Shown here: positions 18,113-27,809 of the stretch, piece by piece
Layout of the letters: every line of letters starts with the position of its first letter
Position numbering within the stretch: position 1 is the stretch's first letter
Assembly: GCF_900182615.1 (NCBI RefSeq)
Contig: NZ_FXTE01000002.1
Coordinates: forward strand, 186,001-250,000
Source of the DNA: Ruegeria faecimaris
GTDB taxonomy: Bacteria; Pseudomonadota; Alphaproteobacteria; Rhodobacterales; Rhodobacteraceae
Direction of reading: 5' to 3'
Length of the DNA: 64,000 bases
Made by a program: the position numbers and the translations under genes
The notes under the pieces: generated by a model
What the model was told of the DNA's origin: nothing
Seen by the model: only the letters and a program-made list of their open reading frames with translations
Database searches by the model: none

Positions 18113-20128
18113 ATGACCAACCCGATTCTGTCCGCCTGGACCAGCGCGTTCGAAATTGCGCCGTTCGACACGATATCCGACACGGATTTCGCCCCGGCCC
18201 TGGACGCGGCCATGCAGGCCCATAACGCTGAGATTGGCGCGATTGCCTCTAACCCGGAGGCCCCGACTTTTTCCAACACGGTCGAAGCGCTGGAAGCTGC
18301 AGGAGAGATGATGGACAAGGTTCTGTCGGTATTCTTCACGGTCGCGGGCGCAGACAGCAATCCCTTGCGTGAGGAGTTGCAGCGCGAATTTTCACCCAAG
18401 CTGGCCGCGCATTTCTCAGGCATCTCATCGAATAAGGCGTTGTTTCAGCGGGTTGCCGATCTGTGGACGCGCAAGGATGAACTGGGCCTGACGGATGAGC
18501 AGGCACGCGTTCTGATGCTGTCGCATCGCGGGTTTGTGCGCGCTGGTGCGGCGCTTGAGGGAAACGAAGACACGCGGATGCAAGAGATCAAAGCGCGGCT
18601 TGCCTCGCTGGGGACGTCCTTCACCCAGAACCTTCTTGCCGATGAGCGCGATTGGTTCATGGAATTGTCCGAAGATGACCTACAGGGGCTTCCTGGTTTT
18701 GTGGTCAATTCTGCCCGGGCAGCGGGTGAGGAAAAGGGTGCAAAAGGACCGGTTGTCACCCTGTCCCGGTCACTGATCGTACCGTTTCTGCAGTTTTCAC
18801 CGCGCCGGGATTTGCGCCAGAAAGCCTATCACGCATGGACTGCCCGGGGGGCAAATGGCGGCGAGACTGACAACCGGGAAATTGCCGCCGAAATCCTGCA
18901 GTTGCGTCAGGAACGTGCAAAGCTGCTGGGCTATGAAAGTTTTGCCGATTTCAAACTGGAAACCGAAATGGCCCGCACGCCCGACCGCGTCCGTGATCTG
19001 CTGATGCAGGTTTGGGAGCCTGCCAAAACGCGTGCCAATGCTGATGCTGAAATCCTGACGCAGATGATGCAGAATGATGGGGTGAATGGGCCTTTGGAGG
19101 CGTGGGACTGGCGTTACTACGCCGAGAAACGTCGCAAGGCTGAACACGATCTGGATGAGGCTGCGCTGAAACCGTACCTGCAGTTGGATCGCATGATCGA
19201 GGCCTCTTTTGCCTGCGCGAACCGTTTGTTCGGGCTGGAATTCAAGCAGTTGGACATACCGCTGTACCATCCGGACTGCCGGGCCTGGGAAGTGACACGG
19301 AACGGGCAACATATCGCGGTGTTCATCGGGGATTACTTTGCACGCGGCTCCAAACGGTCAGGCGCTTGGTGCAGCGCGATGCGCGGGCAGGCAAAGTTTC
19401 CCAAGGTGCAGGCTCCGGTCGTGATCAACGTCTGTAATTTCGCCAAGGGTGATCCGGCGCTGCTGTCTTATGACGACGCTCGGACTTTGTTCCATGAATT
19501 CGGCCATGCGTTGCACCAGATGCTGTCGAACGTGACCTATGAAAGCATCTCGGGCACCTCCGTTGCGCGCGACTTTGTCGAGCTGCCCAGCCAGCTATAC
19601 GAACACTGGCTTGAAGTCCCTGAGGTTCTGGCCGAATTCGCTACCCATGCCGAAACCGGCGCACCGATGCCGCAGGAGATGCTAAAGAAGGTGCTCAAGG
19701 CCGCCAATTTCGATCAGGGGTTCCAGACTGTAGAATATGTGGCCTCGGCGCTGGTTGATCTGGCCTTTCATGAGGGCGCTGTGCCCGACGATCCGATGGC
19801 GAGACAGGCAGAAGTTCTGGCGGATCTGGGAATGCCCGCGGCAATCGGGATGCGCCATGCCACGCCGCATTTTGCGCATGTGTTTGCCGGTGACGGCTAT
19901 AGCGCTGGCTATTACAGCTATATGTGGTCCGAGGTCATGGATGCAGACGCCTTTGCCGCGTTCGAAGAGGCGGGGGGCGCCTTTGATTCCGAACGCGCAA
20001 AAGCGCTGGAGGAAAATATCCTGTCCACTGGCGGTTCCCGCGAAGCCGAAGATCTGTATCTGGCCTTCCGCGGTCGTTTGCCGGGGGTTGAGGCCCTGCT
20101 GAAGGGGCGCGGCCTTATCGCAGCCTAA
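18113..20128 (+). CDS. M3 family oligopeptidase (oligopeptidase A / dipeptidyl carboxypeptidase type)
   Basis: Zinc metallopeptidase of 671 residues, normal for the thimet-oligopeptidase (M3A) family, acting on short cytosolic peptides. The zinc site reads LFHEFGHALHQML near residue 460, with the downstream glutamate ligand in the SVARDFVELPSQLYEHW block. The C-terminal GYSAGYYSYMWSEVMDADAF stretch is the family's substrate-loop region. No signal peptide. The ATG follows AAAGGAG. The stop overlaps that of the convergent reductase gene by four bases. Whether it is PrlC-like or Dcp-like cannot be settled by eye. Confidence 0.93.
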   Translation: MTNPILSAWTSAFEIAPFDTISDTDFAPALDAAMQAHNAEIGAIASNPEAPTFSNTVEALEAAGEMMDKVLSVFFTVAGADSNPLREELQREFSPKLAAHFSGISSNKALFQRVADLWTRKDELGLTDEQARVLMLSHRGFVRAGAALEGNEDTRMQEIKARLASLGTSFTQNLLADERDWFMELSEDDLQGLPGFVVNSARAAGEEKGAKGPVVTLSRSLIVPFLQFSPRRDLRQKAYHAWTARGANGGETDNREIAAEILQLRQERAKLLGYESFADFKLETEMARTPDRVRDLLMQVWEPAKTRANADAEILTQMMQNDGVNGPLEAWDWRYYAEKRRKAEHDLDEAALKPYLQLDRMIEASFACANRLFGLEFKQLDIPLYHPDCRAWEVTRNGQHIAVFIGDYFARGSKRSGAWCSAMRGQAKFPKVQAPVVINVCNFAKGDPALLSYDDARTLFHEFGHALHQMLSNVTYESISGTSVARDFVELPSQLYEHWLEVPEVLAEFATHAETGAPMPQEMLKKVLKAANFDQGFQTVEYVASALVDLAFHEGAVPDDPMARQAEVLADLGMPAAIGMRHATPHFAHVFAGDGYSAGYYSYMWSEVMDADAFAAFEEAGGAFDSERAKALEENILSTGGSREAEDLYLAFRGRLPGVEALLKGRGLIAA

Positions 20129-21057
20129 TATCCCATTTCGCGGTCAACGAGGTGCAGGAAAGGCTCGCCCGCCTCACCTCTGCGAATATTTTCACAGATC
20201 ACCTGCGCCGATGTAACGGGGCGGGTTTCAGAGGCAATGTGAGGCGTCACCGTGACGTTTGGATGCGTCCAATACGGGTGGCTCGCAGGCAGCGGCTCGA
20301 CCCGGAAAACATCCAGCGTTGCGTGACCGATCTGGCCCGTATCCAGAGCTGCCAGCAAGGCTTGATCGTCGATCAGCGGTCCTCGGCCCGGGTTGATGAT
20401 ATGCGCACCCTTGGGCATCAGGGACAGGGTTTCGGCGTTCAGTGTGTTTTCCGTGGCAGGCGTATCGGGCAGCAATAAAACCGCGATCTCGGCCTGTGTC
20501 AGTGCCGCACGCAACCTATCCTCACCGTGAAAGCAGGTGACCCCGGGGATGGCCTTGGCCGAGCGGCTCCAGCCGGTAACGTTGAAATTCAGTGCAGACA
20601 GCGCGCGGGCTGCGGCCTCTCCCAATGCGCCAAGGCCCAGGATGCAGACGGTTCTGTCCGAGGCCAGCGGTGGTGGATCTGGGGCCCAAACCCCATCCTG
20701 AACCGTGATGTGCCGGTCCATACCCAGATGATAGCGCAGCACGTGACCGACGACCCATTCGGTCATTCCCTGCGTCAACCCGTGGTCCACCATTCGCGCC
20801 AGCGGCACGGTCAGAGTGTCATTCTCGACGATGCTTTCGATCCCAGCCCAAAGGCTGAGCACGGCCTTGAGGCGGGTGTAAGGTGCAAAATCCCGTAAGC
20901 CGCTATTGGGCGCATAGACGACGTAATCCACCTGATCTGGTTCAAACTTGGTGCCTAGCTGAAACGCGACCCCGGCATTAGTCAGGTACTGTGTCATCAA
21001 GGGTTGATACACGGGCCATAGTTCGGGGCGTGCCGAGAACAGGATGTTTGCGGTCAT
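20125..21057 (-). CDS. Glyoxylate/hydroxypyruvate reductase A-like D-2-hydroxyacid dehydrogenase
   Basis: NAD(P)H-dependent reductase of 2-oxo acids, 310 residues. The Rossmann motif is ILGLGALGEAAARAL, with the downstream GWSRSAK stretch bearing the basic residues expected for NADPH preference. The catalytic arginine is in INPGRGPLID, and the glutamate and histidine are in the VEPLPASHPYWTHPNVTVTPHIAS region. The size and GWSRS block resemble GhrA. It follows rodA with a 15-base gap on the same strand, so it may be the last gene of the elongasome transcript. Substrate preference is inferred from family only. Confidence 0.88.
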   Translation of the reverse strand: MTANILFSARPELWPVYQPLMTQYLTNAGVAFQLGTKFEPDQVDYVVYAPNSGLRDFAPYTRLKAVLSLWAGIESIVENDTLTVPLARMVDHGLTQGMTEWVVGHVLRYHLGMDRHITVQDGVWAPDPPPLASDRTVCILGLGALGEAAARALSALNFNVTGWSRSAKAIPGVTCFHGEDRLRAALTQAEIAVLLLPDTPATENTLNAETLSLMPKGAHIINPGRGPLIDDQALLAALDTGQIGHATLDVFRVEPLPASHPYWTHPNVTVTPHIASETRPVTSAQVICENIRRGEAGEPFLHLVDREMGY

Positions 21058-21072
21058 AGCGGGCCTTTCGGA

Positions 21073-22212
21073 TCAGCGGGGGCGGTGAATATGGGCACTT
21101 TGGACGATGCCGAAAGCTGCCATCAAAACCAGCATGGCCGAACCGCCATAGCTGACCATCGGCAGGGGAACCCCTACGACTGGGGCCAAGCCCATGACCA
21201 TCGACATGTTTACGGCAAAGAATAGGAAGAAGTTCAGTGCGATACCCAGCGTGACCAAAGAGGAAAACCTGTCCTTGGTTGTCAGGGCCGTAACCAGGCA
21301 AAAGATCAGGATCAGCCCATAGAGAACCAGCAGGGTGATGCCGCCGACAAATCCGAATTCTTCGGCCAGCGTCGTAAAGATGAAATCTGTGTGTTTCTCG
21401 GGCAGGAAGTTCAGGCGCGATTGTGTGCCCTGCATGAACCCGCGCCCGTTCCAGCCTCCGGACCCCAGCGCGATCTTGGACTGGGTGATGTGATACCCCG
21501 CGCCCAGCGGATCAGTGGAGGGATCAAGAAAGGTGTCGATGCGGCGGAACTGGTAATCCTTGAGCAACTGCCACTCGGTTCCGCGGCTGTTGAAGACCGT
21601 GGCGATCAGACCGACACCCGCGGCGATAACCGCAGCGAAATAGGCCCAGTGAACGCCGGCAAGAAACATCAGGCCTCCCCCCGCCGCCAGCAGCAGGATT
21701 GAGGTGCCAAGATCTGGCTGACGCAACACCATGAAGGTGGGGATCAGGATCAGGATGACAGGGATCAGAACCCAAAGGGGGTGTGACGTTTTATGCGATG
21801 GGAGCCAGTCGTAATAGGCCGCAAGCACCATCACCAGTGCTACTTTCATCACCTCTGATGGCTGCAGGCGCATGAACCCCAGGTCGATCCAGCGTTGCGC
21901 GCCCATGCCAACCGTTCCGAACAACTCGACCACCACAAGTAGAGCGATCGAGGCCAGATAAGCCAGAACCGACATATTTCGCCAGAACCAGATTGGGACC
22001 AGTGCCACAATGAACATCGCGGTCAAGCCCAACCCAAAGCGTTCCATCTGAGGTTCGGCCCAAGGGGTCCATGATCCACCCGCCACCGAGTACAGCATCA
22101 GGAACCCTGCGCTGGCCACGCTGATCAGCAGCAGGGTCAGGGGCCAGTTCATATACAGGAACTTGCGGAACCCCGATGGCGTGGATTTGACGGCATATTC
22201 AAGATAGCTCAT
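21073..22212 (-). CDS. rodA: Rod shape-determining SEDS glycosyltransferase RodA
   Basis: SEDS-family peptidoglycan polymerase working with PBP2 during cell elongation. The 379 residues contain about ten hydrophobic segments. Conserved blocks include MGAQRWIDLGFMRLQPSEVMKVALV, RQPDLGTSILLLAAGG, LPEKHTDFIFTTLAEEFGFVGG and the C-terminal PVVGVPLPMVSYGGSAML. Its ATG overlaps the mrdA stop by four bases (22209-22212). Position after mrdA in an mreBCD cluster separates it from the division paralogue FtsW. Confidence 0.97.
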   Translation of the reverse strand: MSYLEYAVKSTPSGFRKFLYMNWPLTLLLISVASAGFLMLYSVAGGSWTPWAEPQMERFGLGLTAMFIVALVPIWFWRNMSVLAYLASIALLVVVELFGTVGMGAQRWIDLGFMRLQPSEVMKVALVMVLAAYYDWLPSHKTSHPLWVLIPVILILIPTFMVLRQPDLGTSILLLAAGGGLMFLAGVHWAYFAAVIAAGVGLIATVFNSRGTEWQLLKDYQFRRIDTFLDPSTDPLGAGYHITQSKIALGSGGWNGRGFMQGTQSRLNFLPEKHTDFIFTTLAEEFGFVGGITLLVLYGLILIFCLVTALTTKDRFSSLVTLGIALNFFLFFAVNMSMVMGLAPVVGVPLPMVSYGGSAMLVLMAAFGIVQSAHIHRPR

Positions 22213-24158
22213 GCGCGGTCCTTCTGGGGCGGACGCGCTTTGGGGCGGCGGTCGCCCTCCAGCTGTTTTTGCTGTTCCTTGATACGCTCACGATCGGCGG
22301 CCGGATACGCTTCGAGTGGTGGCGTACCGTTGTACAGCGCCTGCAGCATGATATCCCGTGCAACTGGTGCCGCGGCCTTCGACCCCCCCCCGCCATGTTC
22401 CACCACGACGGCTACGGCGTATTTCGGGTTGTCATAGGGAGCAAAGCTGACGAACAGCGCGTGGTCACGGCGTTCCCACGGCAGGTCTTCGTTGCGGATA
22501 ACGCCAGCCGCACGTTCAGCCTTGGTGATATTGCGGACTTGGCTGGTGCCGGTCTTGCCCGCCATACGGAACTCATCCGAGATGATGCGGCTGCGATAGG
22601 CCGTGCCGCGCCGGTCGTTCGAGACCGAAAACATTGCCTTGCGGACATATTCCAGATTAGTCCGATTGACCGCGAGCGGTTCCCCCGCGCCCGAGGGTTG
22701 TTCAACCCCATTGACCGAACGCACAAGGCGTGGCGAGACCGCACGCCCAGTTGCAATCCGGGCTGTCATGACGGCTAGTTGCAGCGGTGAGGCCAGCATA
22801 AAGCCCTGACCGATTGAGGCATTGGCAGTGTCACCTACCAGCCATTCTTCGCCGTGGACACGCTCTTTCCAAGCCTGATTGGGGGCAAGCCCTGCAGCCA
22901 CTGCGGACATCGGGATATCGTGTTTCACGCCCAGCCCAAAGATACGAGCCATGTCGGAGATATTGTCGATGCCTGTGCGCAGGGCAACGTCGTAATAATA
23001 CACATCGCAGCTGCGTTTCAGAGACAGACCAAGATCAACTGTACCATGCCCGCCGCGTTTCCAACAATGGAACCGGCGACTGCCGACCTTCAAGTGGCCG
23101 GGGCAGTAAACAGTGTTTCCAGGACCGATGACCCCAGCCTCAAGCGCGGCCATGGCGGTGATCATCTTAAAGGTCGAGCCGGGTGGATAGGTGCCCTGTA
23201 CTGTCTTGTTGGCCAACGGGCGATAGTTGTCTTGAGTCAGAGCCCGGTAATCGGCAACCGAGATTCCGCGCACAAAAAGGTTGGGATCAAAGCTGGGTGC
23301 GGAACTGATGGCGCGGATATCACCGGTCTCACAGTCGATCACCACTGCTGCGGCGCTTTCACCAGCCAAACGGGCCTGAGCGTATTGTTGAAGATCGGCA
23401 TCGACCGACAGTTGCAAATCGGCCCCGGCCAAACCTTCTTGACGGTCAAGTTCACGCATCACGCGGCCGGTGGCGTTCACTTCGACGCGTTTGGCGCCTG
23501 CTTTGCCGCGTAGGCTGATTTCCTGTTTGGCCTCAAGCCCGACCTTGCCGATCTGAAAACGGGGAATGCGCAGAACGGGTTCCGGATCTTCTATCTGACT
23601 GAGGTCGTAATCGCTGACTGGTCCGACATAGCCGACGATATGCGCGAAATCCTCATATCTGGGATATTGCCGGGTCATCCCGACCTCGGGTGTGACACCG
23701 GGCAGGGCGGGGGCGTTGACGGCAACTTTCGAGATATCTTCCCACGTGACTTGATCGGCCAGAGTGACCGGCAGGAACGGGGCCGATCTGCGCATTTCGG
23801 TCATGGCGCGTTCGACCTCATCCTCGGTCAGTGGGATCAGTTCAGAAAGCTTGGAGATGACGGCTTCAACATCGCCCGCATCTTCGCGCACCATGACGAT
23901 ACGGTAGGACGGAGAGTTTTGCCCGATGATCTGCCCGTTGCGATCGTATATTCGACCACGTGTGGGCGGGATCAGGCGGATGTTAATCCGGTTTTCCTCG
24001 GCCAACAGGCGGTATTCGTCAGCCTGATCTACCTGCATAAACCGCATCCGGGCGGCCAGACCTCCGATAAAAGCGGCTTGCAGGCCTCCAAGGATCAGCG
24101 CACGGCGTGGCAAACGTTTATAGGCGAGGCCCTGTGACTTAGGTTTGCGCTGTTTCAT
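22209..24158 (-). CDS. mrdA: Penicillin-binding protein 2 (elongation transpeptidase)
   Basis: Class B PBP cross-linking peptidoglycan in lateral wall growth. The 649 residues include one N-terminal membrane anchor (about 19-36), a pedestal domain with RGRIYDRNGQIIG (68-80), and a transpeptidase domain with SxxK at 328-331 (STFK), SxN-type SCD at 383-385 and KTG at 535-537 followed by TSQ. The ATG at 24158 shares its position with the mreD stop, and the gene end overlaps rodA. The C-terminal tail beyond about 610 is rich in charged residues and glutamine and is probably disordered. Confidence 0.97.
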   Translation of the reverse strand: MKQRKPKSQGLAYKRLPRRALILGGLQAAFIGGLAARMRFMQVDQADEYRLLAEENRINIRLIPPTRGRIYDRNGQIIGQNSPSYRIVMVREDAGDVEAVISKLSELIPLTEDEVERAMTEMRRSAPFLPVTLADQVTWEDISKVAVNAPALPGVTPEVGMTRQYPRYEDFAHIVGYVGPVSDYDLSQIEDPEPVLRIPRFQIGKVGLEAKQEISLRGKAGAKRVEVNATGRVMRELDRQEGLAGADLQLSVDADLQQYAQARLAGESAAAVVIDCETGDIRAISSAPSFDPNLFVRGISVADYRALTQDNYRPLANKTVQGTYPPGSTFKMITAMAALEAGVIGPGNTVYCPGHLKVGSRRFHCWKRGGHGTVDLGLSLKRSCDVYYYDVALRTGIDNISDMARIFGLGVKHDIPMSAVAAGLAPNQAWKERVHGEEWLVGDTANASIGQGFMLASPLQLAVMTARIATGRAVSPRLVRSVNGVEQPSGAGEPLAVNRTNLEYVRKAMFSVSNDRRGTAYRSRIISDEFRMAGKTGTSQVRNITKAERAAGVIRNEDLPWERRDHALFVSFAPYDNPKYAVAVVVEHGGGGSKAAAPVARDIMLQALYNGTPPLEAYPAADRERIKEQQKQLEGDRRPKARPPQKDRA

Positions 24159-24691
24159 TACCGCCCTCCCGACAGGCCAGGGTCAGAAGGTGCGACACGA
24201 CGCACACCAAAACCGTTCTGACTGAGCAGAACGATCAATGGGTAGATCCCGATTGTCAGAACCACTTGCACCACGACCATCCCCAATGCCGCTTGTTGCA
24301 CGGACAGAATAGCAAGAATGACGCGATTCAGGAAAAAAACAGCTGTGATCACGACGGCAACGGTGGTCCATTCGCCCAAAAAGCCCGCGTCGCGCAACCC
24401 GGGAGTTGCAGACCGAAGATAGGCAGTACCCAACACAACAAGCGCGGCCAGCAAGCCGGGGGGACGTTGAAACAGAAGGTCGGCTGCCAGCATGATCAGG
24501 GCGACCAGCAGGGTTGGCACATATTCGGGGCGCCGCAGAACCCAGGCAAAGGTCAACGCAATCAGGAAATCCGGAAACGGCCAGCGATCCGGCTGCGTGT
24601 CCAGTGGTAGCAGGTGCAGGAACAAGACCAGCAGCGCCAACAGCAGATACAGGCCACGTTTGAGCCACAGATTGGACGCGGCACTATCCAT
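24158..24691 (-). CDS. mreD: Rod shape-determining protein MreD
   Basis: Small membrane protein of 177 residues with about five hydrophobic segments. It begins LWLKRGLYLLLALLVLFLHLLPLD and includes PFPDFLIALTFAWVLRRPEYVP, recognisable in alphaproteobacterial MreD proteins. It links MreC and the PBP2-RodA synthase in the elongasome. It overlaps mreC by eight bases and abuts mrdA. Sequence conservation in MreD is low, so the call rests mainly on topology, size and position. Confidence 0.88.
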   Translation of the reverse strand: MDSAASNLWLKRGLYLLLALLVLFLHLLPLDTQPDRWPFPDFLIALTFAWVLRRPEYVPTLLVALIMLAADLLFQRPPGLLAALVVLGTAYLRSATPGLRDAGFLGEWTTVAVVITAVFFLNRVILAILSVQQAALGMVVVQVVLTIGIYPLIVLLSQNGFGVRRVAPSDPGLSGGR

Positions 24692-25586
24692 CGCCGGTCT
24701 CCGTCGGTGTCAGTGCCGCCTCGGGTTGGCGTGGGCCGACAATTCCTCCGGGGTCCTGAATAAGTGGCGCAGACTGATAGCGTAGCACTCTTAGAAATTT
24801 GAGCCGTTCAAAATCTGCAGACAGCCGCACCCGCAAGCGGCCACCCGGATCAGCGGTAATCTGACCGATCAGCAGGCCGCCAGGAAAAACGCCGCCATCC
24901 CCCGAAGTCACAACCCTGTCGCCCGGGCGCACCAGTTCGCGGTTCTCCAGAAACTCAACCACAGGCGCGGCGGTGTTGTCCCCGGCAATCAGAGCGGTCT
25001 GCCCCGACGGTTGAATCGTGGCAGGTATCGCGCTGGATGCGTCGGTCATCAGGATCACCCGTGCGGTATCTGGACCAACACCCGAGATACGACCGACAAC
25101 GCCAATCCCGTCCATGGTGGCCCATCCATCCATAATTCCGTCACGCTCGCCCACGTTCAACAGAACCGACTGCCGGAACGGAGAACCGCTATCGGCCATG
25201 ACGACCCCGGTAATATAGGTCAGGCGCGGATCGAGACGCACATTGTTTAGATCCAGAAGCCGGGCATTTTCCTGCTCAAGTTGCAGTGCGGCCTCTTTCC
25301 AGGCGCGCATCAGACGCAACTCGCTGCGCAATTCCTGGTTCTGCTCGCTCAGGCGTTGATAGCTCTGAAAATCCCGTGCCAGATTGACCGCAGCGGTAAT
25401 CGGAACCATCGCCCAATCCATCGAGGGCACCACGTTGTCGACAACCTGCGCCCGAAACCGTTCGACGCGAGGGCTGTCAATGCGCCAGACCAGAAAGATG
25501 CCCAGAAGGCACAGAACCACAATCCCCAGCAGCAGACGGCGGAGCGGGGTGGTGTATTCATCGCGCTGTGATCGGTCCTTTGCCAC
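24684..25586 (-). CDS. mreC: Rod shape-determining protein MreC
   Basis: Bitopic periplasmic scaffold of the elongasome, 300 residues. An N-terminal cytoplasmic basic stretch leads into a membrane helix (LLLGIVVLCLLGIFLVW, about 18-34). A coiled-coil-prone region (about 70-110, SYQRLSEQNQELRSELRLMRAWKEA) follows, then the beta-barrel domain with ITGVVMADSGSPFRQSVLLNVG and RDGIMDGWATMDGIGVVGR. It lies 55 bases downstream of mreB and overlaps mreD. In family structures MreC activates PBP2 directly. Confidence 0.95.
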   Translation of the reverse strand: MAKDRSQRDEYTTPLRRLLLGIVVLCLLGIFLVWRIDSPRVERFRAQVVDNVVPSMDWAMVPITAAVNLARDFQSYQRLSEQNQELRSELRLMRAWKEAALQLEQENARLLDLNNVRLDPRLTYITGVVMADSGSPFRQSVLLNVGERDGIMDGWATMDGIGVVGRISGVGPDTARVILMTDASSAIPATIQPSGQTALIAGDNTAAPVVEFLENRELVRPGDRVVTSGDGGVFPGGLLIGQITADPGGRLRVRLSADFERLKFLRVLRYQSAPLIQDPGGIVGPRQPEAALTPTETGDG

Positions 25587-25641
25587 AGGACTCCTTCCCG
25601 TGCTGCTCGCGCCCGAATGTACCCTTTAGAGGGTGCGCGCC

Positions 25642-26799
<1,158 letters not shown>

Positions 26800-26842
26800 T
26801 CAGCACCTTTCCGCCTTATTGAGAGGGACTTTAGAAGGCAAC

Positions 26843-27628
26843 ATGCTCTCTTATCAACACATTTACCACGCCGGGAATCTGGCCGATGTTCAAAAGCACG
26901 CTCTTTTGGCATGGGTACTGGACTATCTGACGCGAAAAGATAAGCCGATAACCTATCTGGAATCCCATTCCGGGCGTGGCCTGTACCAGTTAGACGCAGC
27001 AGAAGCCGTGCGCACAGGCGAGGCAGCCGTAGGTATCAAGCGAGCGCAGCGCGAAGGGTGGTTCCCAGCAGATCATCCATTGTCTCTGGCGTTGGCCAAG
27101 GTCCATGAACGGCACGGGGAAAACAGCTATGCCGGTTCACCGCTGATCGCGGCCAACCTGCTGAGGGATCAGGACAGTCTGCATTTCGCAGAGCTGCACC
27201 CGCAGGAATACGCGGCATTGTCGATGACCATGTCCCCCTTTGGGGCAAAGGAGTACAAACAGGACGGGTATGAGCTGGCGCAGTCTTTGCTGCCACCAAC
27301 GCCGCGGCGCGGGATGCTGTTGATTGATCCCAGCTATGAGGTGAAGGCGGATTATGACCGGCTACCGGGCGTGATCTCAAAACTGCACCGTAAATGGAAT
27401 GTGGGCGTCATCGCGCTGTGGTATCCGATCCTGTCCGATCAACGTCAGGCCCCGATGGTTGCCGCGTTGAAGGCGCAGGGTTTTCCCAAGGCGATCCGTC
27501 ATGAAGTCCGGTTTGCACCTGCGCGGGAAGGTCACCGAATGGTCGGATCAGGGATGTTTCTGCTGAACGCGCCCTTTGGCATCCAAGATGAAATGGACCG
27601 TCTGTCAGAGCTGTTCAAAGGGCTGTGA
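26843..27628 (+). CDS. rlmJ: 23S rRNA (adenine-2030 N6)-methyltransferase
   Basis: SAM-dependent enzyme methylating A2030 of 23S rRNA. From ATG 26843 (MLSYQHIYHAGNLADVQKHA) it has 261 residues, starting with the family's conserved Y-HAGN-ADV-KH block. It continues with ESHSGRGLYQLD and the N6-methyltransferase motif IDPSYEVKADY. A TTG at 26819 would add eight residues, but AGAAGG before 26843 and the family N-terminus favour the ATG. The gene converges on leuA across a spacer holding a large GC-rich hairpin. Confidence 0.95.
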   Translation: MLSYQHIYHAGNLADVQKHALLAWVLDYLTRKDKPITYLESHSGRGLYQLDAAEAVRTGEAAVGIKRAQREGWFPADHPLSLALAKVHERHGENSYAGSPLIAANLLRDQDSLHFAELHPQEYAALSMTMSPFGAKEYKQDGYELAQSLLPPTPRRGMLLIDPSYEVKADYDRLPGVISKLHRKWNVGVIALWYPILSDQRQAPMVAALKAQGFPKAIRHEVRFAPAREGHRMVGSGMFLLNAPFGIQDEMDRLSELFKGL

Positions 27629-27699
27629 CGCCAGTCTGATTTCGGACCACAAGGTTCTCCCGCCTCATCTGCCAGCATCTAAAGATGCCGTCAAACGTG

Positions 27700-27740
27700 T
27701 TGGGCCCGGCAGCGCGCCGCATGCGCGCTGCCGGGCCCAA
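27700..27740. terminator. 18-bp perfect GC-rich hairpin between rlmJ and leuA
   Basis: TTGGGCCCGGCAGCGCGC (27700-27717) and its exact complement (27723-27740) enclose the five-base loop CGCAT. The structure sits between two convergent genes, so it may stop transcription from both sides. It lacks a T-run, which makes it atypical for intrinsic termination. A second, weaker pairing (AAGGGC near 27746 with GCCCTT near 27787) follows toward leuA. Confidence 0.55.
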
Positions 27741-27809
27741 AGCCGCAAGGGCGTCCGGTGTAGCCGGGCGCCCGCGGGTGCGGGAGCCCTTGGGAGTTTC
27801 ATCTGGCGG

